Source of the DNA: a virus
IMG/VR virus record: IMGVR_UViG_3300029266_001478
Span: 1-39,198 of that record
Direction: 5' to 3' (one strand)
Length of the DNA stretch: 39,198 nucleotides
This document shows positions 15,188 to 22,542 of the stretch, piece by piece. Under the pieces are notes generated by a model. It had not been told where the DNA came from, made no database searches, and saw only the letters and a list, made by a program, of their open reading frames with translations. The number at the start of each line of letters is the position of its first letter. Position 1 is the stretch's first letter. The position numbers and the translations under genes were made by a program.

Positions 15188-16711
15188 ATGGCACAAACAA
15201 TCTTAACAGAAGCAGCACCACCAGAGAAGGAAGCCCTCTACGGGGCTTTAGGAATATACCCGGACAAGAACACTGCTTTGTCCGAGTTGATTGACAACTC
15301 TGGAGAATACGGGAACACAACGACTGTTAAGATTGTTTGTGAGCCACATCAAATCATAATTAGCGACGACGGCGCCGGCCTGAATCTAGAAACTATGGTG
15401 TCGATGTTTCGCATCAAGAGAAACGAACACTCTGAGGGTGAAACAGGCAAGTTTGGTTATGGATTCAAGTCGGCGACCAGTTTTCTAGGTGACGGGACAA
15501 CAGTCCTATCTCTACAAGATGGCAACTTCACTTGGGGAAAAGCCGAGCCCAATGACAACTGGCAATACGAAATCAAATCTATTCCGCAAGGTGACGAGGA
15601 TTTCGAGAGTTATCAAAACAATTGGAATGAACACAAAGCCTCAGAGTCATCCAGCGGCACAACGATAATTATTCCCAAATTGAAAGAGAAGTTCTCTGAT
15701 GTCGATCTGGGACACCTTCGGGTGTTTATTTCAAGAACTTACGCTATAAATTTTAAAAAGAAAAATATAAATGTGACGCTGAATGGAAACAAGATTGGCT
15801 TCTTGAGCCCGTTTGGCAAGGTCTTGAACCCCGAGTTCGACAAGAAGGTTGTAAAGTTTGGTGATTTAGAATTCAAGATCTCCTTCTTACTAAGAGGCAA
15901 CGAAAAGATGCACTCTGGGTTAACTATTGTGAGAAACGATAGAATCATCGCAAGTGGTTACTCAATGGGCATCCCAGGGATTACAGATCCTGCCATGGCA
16001 GAGTACCAAATAGTGTTGTGGTGTGGCAACAAACTTGACGATTACTTGAGAATGACTCCAATGAAGACAATTAGCCCCAATCAAGCGATTGACAGAGGCT
16101 TCCGCCGGGCATTCTTTTTTCAATCTGGTCTTGTAAATGAGATAAAGAAGACAATTGAGTCTGCCCCGACATCCACGGAGGTCTTCGTGCCGTTATCACA
16201 GCACACAAAGATCCTTACTGGCTTGGAAGGATTAAGGGAGAAGCTGCCAAGAAACTTTTCTTCCTACATAAACACGAGAGAGGCAGCACTAGCGGAACAA
16301 AAGCCAAGACCTCCCGCCGTTCACAAAGAAAGGGAGAAAATCGTCAGCGTTGTTTCCGCGCCAAAATTTCCAGCCTCACCTACCACAACAGTCACAACAA
16401 CGTCAGTCAGTTTTACAAGCGGCCTGTTCAACATCGATCTTAAGCCGCTCGGAGAGACAAACTTTATGTGGGATGTTGAAGAACGTCTTGTCGGAGACAA
16501 ACTACAGATTGTTGCTGTCTTTAACTATGACATTCCGTTTGTAAGAGGCATCATTTCTGGTCCTCGTAATGAAGTTGCCAAAGACTTCATCAATGACGCC
16601 ATCGCCCAGATAATTTATTCAAAGACAATCCTTGACGAATCAATTCACAACGGTTATAAGAATACATATAGAAACATTTCACGCATTAAATCACAAATTT
16701 TTGGAGGATAG
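15188..16711 (+). CDS. GHKL-type ATPase (MORC/Hsp90/MutL-like fold), function unknown
   Basis: 507 aa. ATP-binding GHKL motifs are clear: N-box ELIDNS (33-38), G1 DDGAGL (60-65) and G2 GKFGYGFKSA (87-96). This resembles MORC and HATPase_c_3 proteins more than kinases, as no His-kinase or response domains are visible. Residues about 165-330 form an S5-like transducer region. A Pro/Thr/Ser-rich linker (about 365-405) leads to a separate C-terminal domain (VEERLVGDKLQIVAVFNYD). The gene ends exactly where the Dam-type methyltransferase begins, so they are probably co-translated. MORC-like ATPases clamp or compact DNA, or take part in defence in other organisms; the role here is unknown. Confidence 0.8.
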   Translation: MAQTILTEAAPPEKEALYGALGIYPDKNTALSELIDNSGEYGNTTTVKIVCEPHQIIISDDGAGLNLETMVSMFRIKRNEHSEGETGKFGYGFKSATSFLGDGTTVLSLQDGNFTWGKAEPNDNWQYEIKSIPQGDEDFESYQNNWNEHKASESSSGTTIIIPKLKEKFSDVDLGHLRVFISRTYAINFKKKNINVTLNGNKIGFLSPFGKVLNPEFDKKVVKFGDLEFKISFLLRGNEKMHSGLTIVRNDRIIASGYSMGIPGITDPAMAEYQIVLWCGNKLDDYLRMTPMKTISPNQAIDRGFRRAFFFQSGLVNEIKKTIESAPTSTEVFVPLSQHTKILTGLEGLREKLPRNFSSYINTREAALAEQKPRPPAVHKEREKIVSVVSAPKFPASPTTTVTTTSVSFTSGLFNIDLKPLGETNFMWDVEERLVGDKLQIVAVFNYDIPFVRGIISGPRNEVAKDFINDAIAQIIYSKTILDESIHNGYKNTYRNISRIKSQIFGG

Positions 16712-17191
16712 ATGAATAAGAACACGCAGAAGGTAATGTTTAGCTCTCAAAACAACGAATGGGCAACCCCCCAATCTTTCTTCGATAAGCTTGACAGTAT
16801 CTTCGGGCCATTTACTTTGGACGCCGCCGCGTCGTCTAGCAATTATAAGGTAAAAAACCACTTTACAGAGGCGGACGATAGCCTGTCTCAGGATTGGTCA
16901 GGTAACACGGTTTTTCTAAACCCGCCCTATGGCCGCGCCCTGAAAGAATGGGTCCGCAAGGCTTATGAAGAAGGACAGAAGAGCGGCACGACTGTTGTGA
17001 TGCTTATTCCTGCCCGCACTGACACCAAATATTGGCACGACTACGTGATGAAGGCAGACGAGATTCGTTTTGTGCGTGGGCGCATCAAGTTTGGTGACGA
17101 GACCAACTCCGCACCATTCCCATCAGCCGTGATCGTATTCCGCCAGACCTCATTTAACGGACCACGCATCACAGGAATGGAGCGTCCGTGA
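16712..17191 (+). CDS. Phage Dam-type DNA N6-adenine methyltransferase
   Basis: 159 aa. Matches the phage Dam family: EWATPQSFFDKLDSIFGPFT and LDAAAS for the AdoMet region, the catalytic NPPYG at 70-74, then PARTDTKYWHDYV and RGRIKFGDE. It modifies adenine N6 in DNA; the target site cannot be read. GGAGG precedes the ATG directly after the GHKL gene stop. It is one of two apparently intact adenine methyltransferases here (the other at 32932), with a degenerate third at 24979. Likely role is protection from host restriction, by inference. Confidence 0.9.
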   Translation: MNKNTQKVMFSSQNNEWATPQSFFDKLDSIFGPFTLDAAASSSNYKVKNHFTEADDSLSQDWSGNTVFLNPPYGRALKEWVRKAYEEGQKSGTTVVMLIPARTDTKYWHDYVMKADEIRFVRGRIKFGDETNSAPFPSAVIVFRQTSFNGPRITGMERP

Positions 17192-17445
17192 ATAGAGCAA
17201 CCAGAAGACGCCTCAAAAAGAAGAATGGCGGCAACGAAAAACTTGCCCAAAAAATTTCCACCTTCGGACACAGGCCGGACAACTGTTCAGCATGTGACGA
17301 ACCATTCGACAAAAAAAGCAAAGACCACGCAATGACTTGGCGAGTAGTGGTGCGCGAGAATCCCACTCGCGTATCCCTATTCTGCCCCCAATGCATCGAA
17401 AAAACAAAGGAGGTGCTAGATGCCCACGTCAACACAATTGATTGA
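17188..17445 (+). CDS. Small zinc-finger-like protein
   Basis: 85 aa, GTG start overlapping the methyltransferase stop. A very basic N-terminus (NRATRRRLKKKNGG) precedes a four-cysteine site: C33/C36 (CSACDEPF) and C66/C69 (FCPQC), a zinc-ribbon spacing. A histidine/Trp-rich loop lies between. It overlaps the DUF3310 gene by 26 nt. Nucleic-acid binding is the likely role, inferred from charge and cysteine spacing; no family is recognised. Confidence 0.65.
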   Translation: MNRATRRRLKKKNGGNEKLAQKISTFGHRPDNCSACDEPFDKKSKDHAMTWRVVVRENPTRVSLFCPQCIEKTKEVLDAHVNTID

Positions 17446-17752
17446 CCCATTCGACTCGCACGGAATTGAAGACCCCACCGGCACCGAAGAGGTAGCCCTA
17501 AACTACTTGAACCAAGTAAAGACAGGATTAGAAGGCATCGCCGCCCGCGAAGCCGTGAACCACCCACCGCACTACAACAGCGGAAATATCGAAGTAATCG
17601 ACGCTATTGAAGATTGGGGACTTGACTTTAACGGTGGCAACGTGGTAAAATATGTTGCGAGGCACCAACACAAGGCAGAACCTCTTGAAGACCTCAAGAA
17701 AGCCCGTTGGTATCTCGACCGCATCATAGAAGGATATGAAGATGGGAGTTAA
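17420..17752 (+). CDS. DUF3310 protein
   Basis: 110 aa, AGGAGG ribosome site 6 nt upstream. The C-terminal half NHPPHYNSGNIEVIDAIEDW, then GGNVVKYVARHQHK and LKKARWYLDRIIEG, is the DUF3310 signature, common in phages and often labelled nucleotide-kinase-like, although no kinase P-loop is visible. The N-terminal 45 residues are acidic and less conserved. It lies between a zinc-finger gene and thioredoxin, overlapping both. Confidence 0.85.
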   Translation: MPTSTQLIDPFDSHGIEDPTGTEEVALNYLNQVKTGLEGIAAREAVNHPPHYNSGNIEVIDAIEDWGLDFNGGNVVKYVARHQHKAEPLEDLKKARWYLDRIIEGYEDGS

Positions 17753-18131
17753 AAGAATAAATCGCCGCAATCTAGAACAGATTCTAAGCGGCGCGGTAAA
17801 GGCGCCTCACGAGGTGGTAATCAAGCTCTACGGCTCGAACTGCCACCTGTGTCATGCACTAAAGCCACTCTTTGTTGACATTGCTGTAGACTATGATGGA
17901 GTTCATTTCTACGCTTTTAATATGGAAGACGGAGACGGCCTTGAGAAAAAATATGGCTTTAAAGGTGTTCCCGCCATATGCTTTGTAAAGACCGGTGGGA
18001 TAAAGCCGGTTATTCGTTTCTTGGAAGAACCCAAGAAGCCCCATAAAGAAACTTGGTATCATCAGACGGGAATCAGGCAGTTTATTAACAACAATAGGAA
18101 CAAAGATGAAAGAAGCACTAACATACGATGA
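17736..18131 (+). CDS. Thioredoxin-like protein
   Basis: 131 aa. The active-site motif CHLC (C36-C39) follows strand VVIKLYGSN, with KGVPAICFV supplying the cis-Pro. The middle CHLC residues differ from the classical WCGPC, so its redox potential may differ. A likely partner is the class II ribonucleotide reductase at the left edge. The ATG at 17736 overlaps the DUF3310 end; an alternative ATG lies 6 nt on. It overlaps the next gene by 26 nt. Confidence 0.85.
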   Translation: MKMGVKRINRRNLEQILSGAVKAPHEVVIKLYGSNCHLCHALKPLFVDIAVDYDGVHFYAFNMEDGDGLEKKYGFKGVPAICFVKTGGIKPVIRFLEEPKKPHKETWYHQTGIRQFINNNRNKDERSTNIR

Positions 18132-19128
18132 TGTCCTCCTCGTTCCGAAGTGTTCCGATATCCGCTCTCGATCTGAAGTGGACATCTCAACTGATCTTGG
18201 GAACAACCTCTTTCTTGAGTTTCCGATTGTTTCATCGCCGATGGACACAATCTCTGAAGAATTCATGGCTAGGTCTATGCATTCGGCCGGCGGAACTGCC
18301 GTTATTCACAGATATTGTAGCATAGAAACACAATCTGGAATGATCGGTAGGGCCTTCTCTATGGGTGCTACCAATATAGGGGGCGCCATTGGTGTGTCTG
18401 GAGACTATCTTGAACGCGCCCATGCCGCACTGGAACAAGGCTGTCGCTTTCTCTGTGTTGATGTTGCTCACGGACATCACATAATGATGAAAGAAGCCCT
18501 TGAGAACCTAAGAAAAACTTTCGGCGGTAACATCCATATCATGGCTGGAAATGTGGCCACCCTTTCGGGCATTAACGCTCTTGCTGATTGGGGTGCCAAC
18601 TCGGTTCGTTGTAACATTGGGGGAGGCTCTATCTGCTCTACCAGAATTCAGACAGGTCATGGCAAGCCGGGCCTCCAAACAATCTTTGATTGTGACAAGA
18701 CTGACCGGGATGTATCCATCATTGCCGATGGGGGTATTCGTAACGCTGGTGACATTGTAAAAGCAATAGCCGCTGGTGCCGATGCTGTTATGCTTGGTTC
18801 GCTTCTCGCAGGAACAAGAGAGACGCCCGGCGAGGTGTTCACAGATGAGATGGGAATAAAATACAAAACCTATCGCGGAATGGCCTCAAAAGAAGCGCAG
18901 GTTGATTGGCGTGGAAAATACTCGTCTTTTGAGGGTGTTTCGTCTACTGTTCCTTATCGTGGCAAAGTGACAAACATTCTTGAAGATCTCAAGCGCGGCA
19001 TTCGGTCTGGTTTCTCTTACTCCGGCGCTCGCTCTATAGCACAATTCCAAACAAAAGCCGAATTTATCCGTCAGACCAATGCCGGACTTGGCGAAAGCCG
19101 GACGCACATCACCACAAGGAAGTGGTAG
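18106..19128 (+). CDS. IMP dehydrogenase / GMP reductase family protein, GMP-reductase-like flap
   Basis: 340 aa TIM barrel without CBS domains. The start [11 protein letters not shown] and IVSSPMDT resemble IMP dehydrogenase. The catalytic loop [10 protein letters not shown] places Cys 177, and [15 protein letters not shown] binds the phosphate. The flap RGMASKEAQ, then [16 protein letters not shown] (271-286), aligns gap-free with the GMP reductase flap (EYRAAEGKTV type), with Glu 276 at the position of its catalytic Glu. The DRYFQ motif of IMPDH is absent. So the reaction may be GMP to IMP rather than IMP to XMP. The PurA homologue at 12436 uses IMP. The call of GuaB versus GuaC is unresolved. 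Confidence 0.85.
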   Translation: MKEALTYDDVLLVPKCSDIRSRSEVDISTDLGNNLFLEFPIVSSPMDTISEEFMARSMHSAGGTAVIHRYCSIETQSGMIGRAFSMGATNIGGAIGVSGDYLERAHAALEQGCRFLCVDVAHGHHIMMKEALENLRKTFGGNIHIMAGNVATLSGINALADWGANSVRCNIGGGSICSTRIQTGHGKPGLQTIFDCDKTDRDVSIIADGGIRNAGDIVKAIAAGADAVMLGSLLAGTRETPGEVFTDEMGIKYKTYRGMASKEAQVDWRGKYSSFEGVSSTVPYRGKVTNILEDLKRGIRSGFSYSGARSIAQFQTKAEFIRQTNAGLGESRTHITTRKW

Positions 19129-19475
19129 TGCCCAAGGACAAAGAATATAACTATGGTCAAGAACTCAAGGACATTCGTTTTAGAGTTACCGACGACGATC
19201 ATGCCCGGCTGCTCATTAGGTTGCGCCACAATAAAATCCCAATGTCAATGCTTTTTAGAGCAGTCATCGACGGCGTAATAGAAGAAGACCCGAACATTAC
19301 AGCTTTTATAGATGATTATGTCTTTAAGCATAAGATCTTGAGCCGAGGACGTTTCAGCAAGAGCGCCAAATTAAAAAAGAAGGGACAAGAGGTTCTTGAA
19401 GATTTTGGCTTCTTAGACGAGGCTGATAAAGAAAACCTATTTGACTTAATTGCACAGGAGTTTCCAGACCTATGA
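19128..19475 (+). CDS. Hypothetical protein, 115 aa
   Basis: GTG start at 19128, overlapping the previous TAG with AAGGAAG 6 nt upstream; an in-frame GTG at 19122 is less well spaced. The N-terminus is KDIRFRVTDDDHARLLIRLR, then NKIPMSMLFRAVIDGVIEED. This strand-then-two-helices pattern is compatible with a ribbon-helix-helix DNA-binding protein. The rest is helical and charged. It is followed directly by the sigma-region-4-like gene, so a regulatory pair is possible. Moderate on coding, low on function. Confidence 0.6.
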   Translation: MPKDKEYNYGQELKDIRFRVTDDDHARLLIRLRHNKIPMSMLFRAVIDGVIEEDPNITAFIDDYVFKHKILSRGRFSKSAKLKKKGQEVLEDFGFLDEADKENLFDLIAQEFPDL

Positions 19476-19744
19476 ATAAAAACGAACTTTTAGTTTGCGC
19501 GCAGCAGTGTCTTAAAGACAAAGAAAGTTGTGACGCTTCAGAGTGTAGATTTAACATTGATTATAAAGAAGAATATAATTGTTCTTTAATCTCAATCTAC
19601 CAGAGTGGTGCTATGGCCTTAAGAGACGTTGCTAAACGCGAAGGTCTTTCTTTCGCTCGGATAAAACAAATTCAAGACAAGGCACTAATTAAATTACAGA
19701 AAAGACTTTCCAAAGAACAAATTTATGATTTATTGGCAAGTTGA
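19472..19744 (+). CDS. Sigma-70 region 4-like helix-turn-helix protein
   Basis: 90 aa. The C-terminal half MALRDVAKREGLSFARIKQI followed by QDKALIKLQKRL matches sigma region 4.2 (xLxEVAxxxGvSxxRIxQIexxALxKLr), which reads the -35 element. The N-terminal half has four cysteines (C9, C13, C20, C25), a possible metal site. No regions 2 or 3 exist, so it is not a full sigma factor. It could modify host promoter choice or act as an independent regulator. Upstream overlap with the 19128 gene suggests co-expression. Confidence 0.72.
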   Translation: MNKNELLVCAQQCLKDKESCDASECRFNIDYKEEYNCSLISIYQSGAMALRDVAKREGLSFARIKQIQDKALIKLQKRLSKEQIYDLLAS

Positions 19745-19745
19745 A

Positions 19746-19754
19746 CACTATTTA
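19746..19754 (+). promoter_or_regulatory. ACTATTTAT motif, possible late-type promoter element
   Basis: Second of three occurrences of this 9-mer before an ATG in an otherwise short gap. No TTGACA-type promoter is visible here. Confidence 0.35.
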
Positions 19755-19783
19755 TTTTGAGTTTTTAAGGAGAACTAAACAAA

Positions 19784-20443
19784 ATGGGCCGTAAAACACT
19801 ACTAACAGAATCAGAAATCCGCCAGTTCATGAAACTGGCAAACATCAAGCCTCTTCAAGAGATGGGCGGCATAGGATACGATATGCCCGGCGCTCGTGAC
19901 GAAGAAGAAAAAGAGAAAGTTCCTGGTGTGCGTGATGATTACATGCAGGAAGCCGAGGAAGAAGAAATGGAGATGGACGCAGAAGCTCCAGCACCCGAGG
20001 GTGATATGGAAATGGATATGGGCGCCGAGATGGGTGAAGAGCCCGGCGGCGACATGGAAATGGATATGGGCGCTGACATGGACGCCGAGATGGGCGAGAT
20101 GGAAGGCGGCAAAGAAGAGCAGTTTGCGGACATCGTAGACAAGCTCGCAGATCTACTCGGCCTTGACGCTGATGTAGAGGTCGGTGAAGAGGAAATGGAA
20201 ATGGGGGGTGAAGTTGAAGCCGAAGAAGGTGGTGATCCAGTGGGTGATGCCGCTCCCGAAGCAGGAATGGAGATGGATGTCGATGACGACGAAGAAGCAG
20301 AAGAACCAATGATGGAAAGCGACGAAGACATTGTACAAGAAGTCGCTCGCCGCGTTGCTGCACGCCTTCTCCGTGAGAAAAAGCAGGATGATACGGCGAA
20401 CAAGCTAGCCGAACGTATCTTCCGTCGCCTTGCTTCAAAATAA
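19784..20443 (+). CDS. Acidic Met/Glu/Asp-rich protein, possible structural or scaffold-like
   Basis: 219 aa, AAGGAG ribosome site. The N-terminus is RKTLLTESEIRQFMKLANIK. The middle is low complexity, with repeats of EMEMD and MEMDMGA over about residues 60-170, broken by a hydrophobic piece FADIVDKLADLLGL. The C-terminus holds two similar basic helices (VARRVAARLLREKK and ANKLAERIFRRLASK). Such acidic proteins with helical ends are common among phage core or scaffold proteins, but no homology is claimed. The two antisense open frames here are composition artefacts. A terminator hairpin follows. Confidence 0.7.
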   Translation: MGRKTLLTESEIRQFMKLANIKPLQEMGGIGYDMPGARDEEEKEKVPGVRDDYMQEAEEEEMEMDAEAPAPEGDMEMDMGAEMGEEPGGDMEMDMGADMDAEMGEMEGGKEEQFADIVDKLADLLGLDADVEVGEEEMEMGGEVEAEEGGDPVGDAAPEAGMEMDVDDDEEAEEPMMESDEDIVQEVARRVAARLLREKKQDDTANKLAERIFRRLASK

Positions 20444-20447
20444 TAGC

Positions 20448-20476
20448 TTGACCAAGTTCTCATAAGCCGTTATAAT
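20448..20476 (+). promoter_or_regulatory. Promoter for the 20524 gene, overlapping a terminator
   Basis: TTGACC at 20448-20453, 17-nt spacer, TATAAT at 20471-20476. The terminator's left arm begins inside the -10 box. Confidence 0.78.
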
Positions 20477-20514
20477 AATCATCTAGGTAACCATCCTAGG
20501 TGATTATTTTTTTT
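20474..20514 (+). terminator. Rho-independent terminator overlapping a promoter
   Basis: 14-bp stem (20474-20487 with 20495-20508, one G-U pair), 7-nt loop and eight T residues at 20507-20514. A transcript started from the overlapping promoter (near 20483) would lack most of the left arm, so only read-through from upstream should be stopped. Confidence 0.85.
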
Positions 20515-20523
20515 GGAGGTTTG

Positions 20524-20943
20524 ATGTTCTGGTATTTTCTAACAGCGATAACTTGCTTGGCTCTCGGATGCCTAATCGGCTTTCTAATTTCCATTAGGAA
20601 CGCAGCAGGGCAATCAATGGCAATTGTCCGAATGTCAAACATCATTGGACTTTCTATCTTGGTTAAGTGTATAGAGGAATTTAGCTATGCCAACACCGTT
20701 AAATTATCCGCACTGCGCGATAGAGGCTTGACCCGAGACGACGAAGCTTATAGAGCAGAAAAGCAGATTCAAGAGAAAATTATGTTGAACTTCAAGGAGG
20801 GAGCCGTAAAGCATTTGACCTTAGCACACTCTGGAATTTTCAGAAAAGCTATGCCTTACACTGATTGGCGCTCTGCTATGAGATTTTTAGAGAGTAATAA
20901 ACAATTAGCAATTCTATTTAGAACAGGAGCCGAAAATGATTAA
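20524..20943 (+). CDS. Small membrane protein, one N-terminal TM segment
   Basis: 139 aa from ATG 20524, 5 nt after GGAGG. An in-frame GTG at 20500 is inside the terminator and is not used here. An N-terminal TM helix (FWYFLTAITCLALGCLIGFLI) is followed by a charged helical soluble part ending near an amphipathic C-terminus. The TM/helix layout is compatible with an inner-membrane anchored phage protein. It overlaps the ClpP-like gene by 8 nt. Function unknown. Confidence 0.65.
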   Translation: MFWYFLTAITCLALGCLIGFLISIRNAAGQSMAIVRMSNIIGLSILVKCIEEFSYANTVKLSALRDRGLTRDDEAYRAEKQIQEKIMLNFKEGAVKHLTLAHSGIFRKAMPYTDWRSAMRFLESNKQLAILFRTGAEND

Positions 20944-21598
20944 AAAGATTATAGGAAAGATTCTAGAAAAGTTATCAAAGAAGCCGGTCGCCGAAAGCGC
21001 ACCTGCTACAGAAAATTTGAAGCCCATCAGCCTCAGTGAGATGCTTGGTGGTTCGCCAGAGCCAGAGTTGCGAGTTATCGGACTTTATTCAGACGTGAAC
21101 GATGAGAAGATCGCTGAATTAACACAGGCTCTACTCTATCTAAATGAGACTAACAAGATGCGAGATAAGGAAAAGGAAGAGTCTAAGCCCATCCAATTCT
21201 TTATCAACACCTACGGAGGAAGCGCAGATGATATGTTCGCCCTCTATGATGTTATGGAAACAGTCAAAGAAGAAACAGAGATTCACACCATCGGCGTCGG
21301 CAAGGTAATGTCTGCTGGAACTCTTCTCCTCGCAGGGGGAACCAAGGGCAAGCGCAAGGTTGGCAAGAATTGCCGCATAATGATTCACAACGTAGCGGCA
21401 GGCAACTTTGGCATCCTCCCAAACCTAGCGAATGAATTAGAAGCCATCCAGCAGCTTCAGGATGATTACATCGCTGCTATGGTAGAGAACACCAAATTCA
21501 CCCGCAAGAAGCTGGAGAAGCTACTTAATCAAAAGGTTAACATCTATCTTGACGCCGAAGAAGCAGTCAAGTATGGTTTAGCCGATGAGATAATGTAA
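20936..21598 (+). CDS. ClpP-like serine protease with altered triad
   Basis: 220 aa. ClpP core visible: INTYGGS, catalytic Ser 126 in KVMSAGTLLLAGG, catalytic His 151 in RIMIHN, and the C-terminal YLDAEEAVKYGLADEI. By alignment with E. coli ClpP (TERDRFLSAPEA), the catalytic Asp position is Asn 202 (KVNIYLDAEEA). About 40 extra residues precede the core. ClpP forms barrel proteases with Clp ATPases; in phages related folds also serve as prohead proteases. Whether the Asn still works cannot be told. It overlaps the 20524 gene. Confidence 0.83.
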   Translation: MIKKIIGKILEKLSKKPVAESAPATENLKPISLSEMLGGSPEPELRVIGLYSDVNDEKIAELTQALLYLNETNKMRDKEKEESKPIQFFINTYGGSADDMFALYDVMETVKEETEIHTIGVGKVMSAGTLLLAGGTKGKRKVGKNCRIMIHNVAAGNFGILPNLANELEAIQQLQDDYIAAMVENTKFTRKKLEKLLNQKVNIYLDAEEAVKYGLADEIM

Positions 21599-21607
21599 GG
21601 AGCAATT

Positions 21608-22489
21608 ATGCCTGATAGTTTATTGAATTTGCTTGAGATCTTCAACGAGGTTCTTGAAGAGGGATTCCCAACAGGAGCAGATCTAGAACAAGCAAAGGAT
21701 CACTTAACCGGCCCCCGGAGAGAGAAGGCTAGAAATTGGCTTCAAAAAAACTTTGAGAATATAGAAGTAATGCTGATGGACCTCCCTTTTGCGCTGGGGA
21801 CTGGCAGGGATTCAAACTATGTCAAGATAAGACCCAAAAGCAAAAAAGAATCGGATCAACTTTATCTTAAATTCAAAGATGATAAGGTGGCTGGTCTAAA
21901 AATCGGTAGAGGCTCGTCAGGTGGAGCGAACAGCGGCACCAGATTAGAGAAGGAGCTAAAAGACCTGTTCGCCTCTTTTCGTGATGCTGAGATTGATGAA
22001 AAAGAATTTTTTGATTTTGTTAGCAACGCCAAACCAGGACAGCCCGGACCCGATCTGAGTTTAGGGTTTCTCTCACCTGATGGCTCTGTCGACGCCTATG
22101 TTGATATTGAAATAAAACGTAGGCTCGGCAGTAACGCAGAATTTATTCAAATAGCGACATTGCCAGATAGCTTTGTAAAATACGATGAAGATAGTCCGCA
22201 AAAAAAGATTAGAGAACTTTCCATAGAGGGCAAGAAAGCAAGCTCAAAAGAAGTCAGGGCGCAATTAAAAAGAAGGTTCTCAGACATTGACTTGTTTTAC
22301 ATAGAGGACAAGTTTTACTCTCCCGAGGTTGTGTTCAATGATCCCGGCAGTGTGTTTAAATTTGTTAAGCGCAAGGCAAGCAGAGATGGGAAAAAAGGGC
22401 CTAGATTGAATGTTTGCCTCTATTCCATTGATAAGGACAAAGGGTTTGATAAAAAGGAATTGGACAAGTTGGGCGACTTCTTTGAATAA
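21608..22489 (+). CDS. Hypothetical protein with a PD-(D/E)XK-like segment
   Basis: 293 aa, AAGGAGC ribosome site. Mid-protein segments TRLEKELKDLF, then GPDLSLGFLSPDGSVDAYVD and IEIKRR, could be a PD-(D/E)XK nuclease core (an upstream Glu, a Pro-Asp/Asp and a Glu-X-Lys). The spacing is plausible but no further motif confirms it. A charged helical N-terminus (LLEIFNEVLEE) and a lysine-rich C-terminus surround it. Its stop is 3 nt upstream of the groEL promoter. Nuclease activity is a guess. Confidence 0.5.
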   Translation: MPDSLLNLLEIFNEVLEEGFPTGADLEQAKDHLTGPRREKARNWLQKNFENIEVMLMDLPFALGTGRDSNYVKIRPKSKKESDQLYLKFKDDKVAGLKIGRGSSGGANSGTRLEKELKDLFASFRDAEIDEKEFFDFVSNAKPGQPGPDLSLGFLSPDGSVDAYVDIEIKRRLGSNAEFIQIATLPDSFVKYDEDSPQKKIRELSIEGKKASSKEVRAQLKRRFSDIDLFYIEDKFYSPEVVFNDPGSVFKFVKRKASRDGKKGPRLNVCLYSIDKDKGFDKKELDKLGDFFE

Positions 22490-22492
22490 AGC

Positions 22493-22520
22493 TTGACAAA
22501 AGCTTAGAAATGGTTATAAT
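22493..22520 (+). promoter_or_regulatory. Strong promoter for groEL
   Basis: Perfect TTGACA at 22493-22498 and TATAAT at 22515-22520, 16-nt spacer, 22 nt before the ATG. Among the closest to consensus in the window. Confidence 0.87.
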
Positions 22521-22542
22521 ATAAACAACACACGGAGGACTT

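Noticed and set aside
18106-19128. Confident IMP dehydrogenase (guaB) call
   Set aside because: CBS domains and the DRYFQ flap motif are missing and the flap aligns better with GMP reductase, so only the family is claimed.
19845-20463. Long minus-strand open frames rich in Arg/Pro/Ser
   Set aside because: They mirror the low-complexity acidic coding region on the + strand; composition artefacts.
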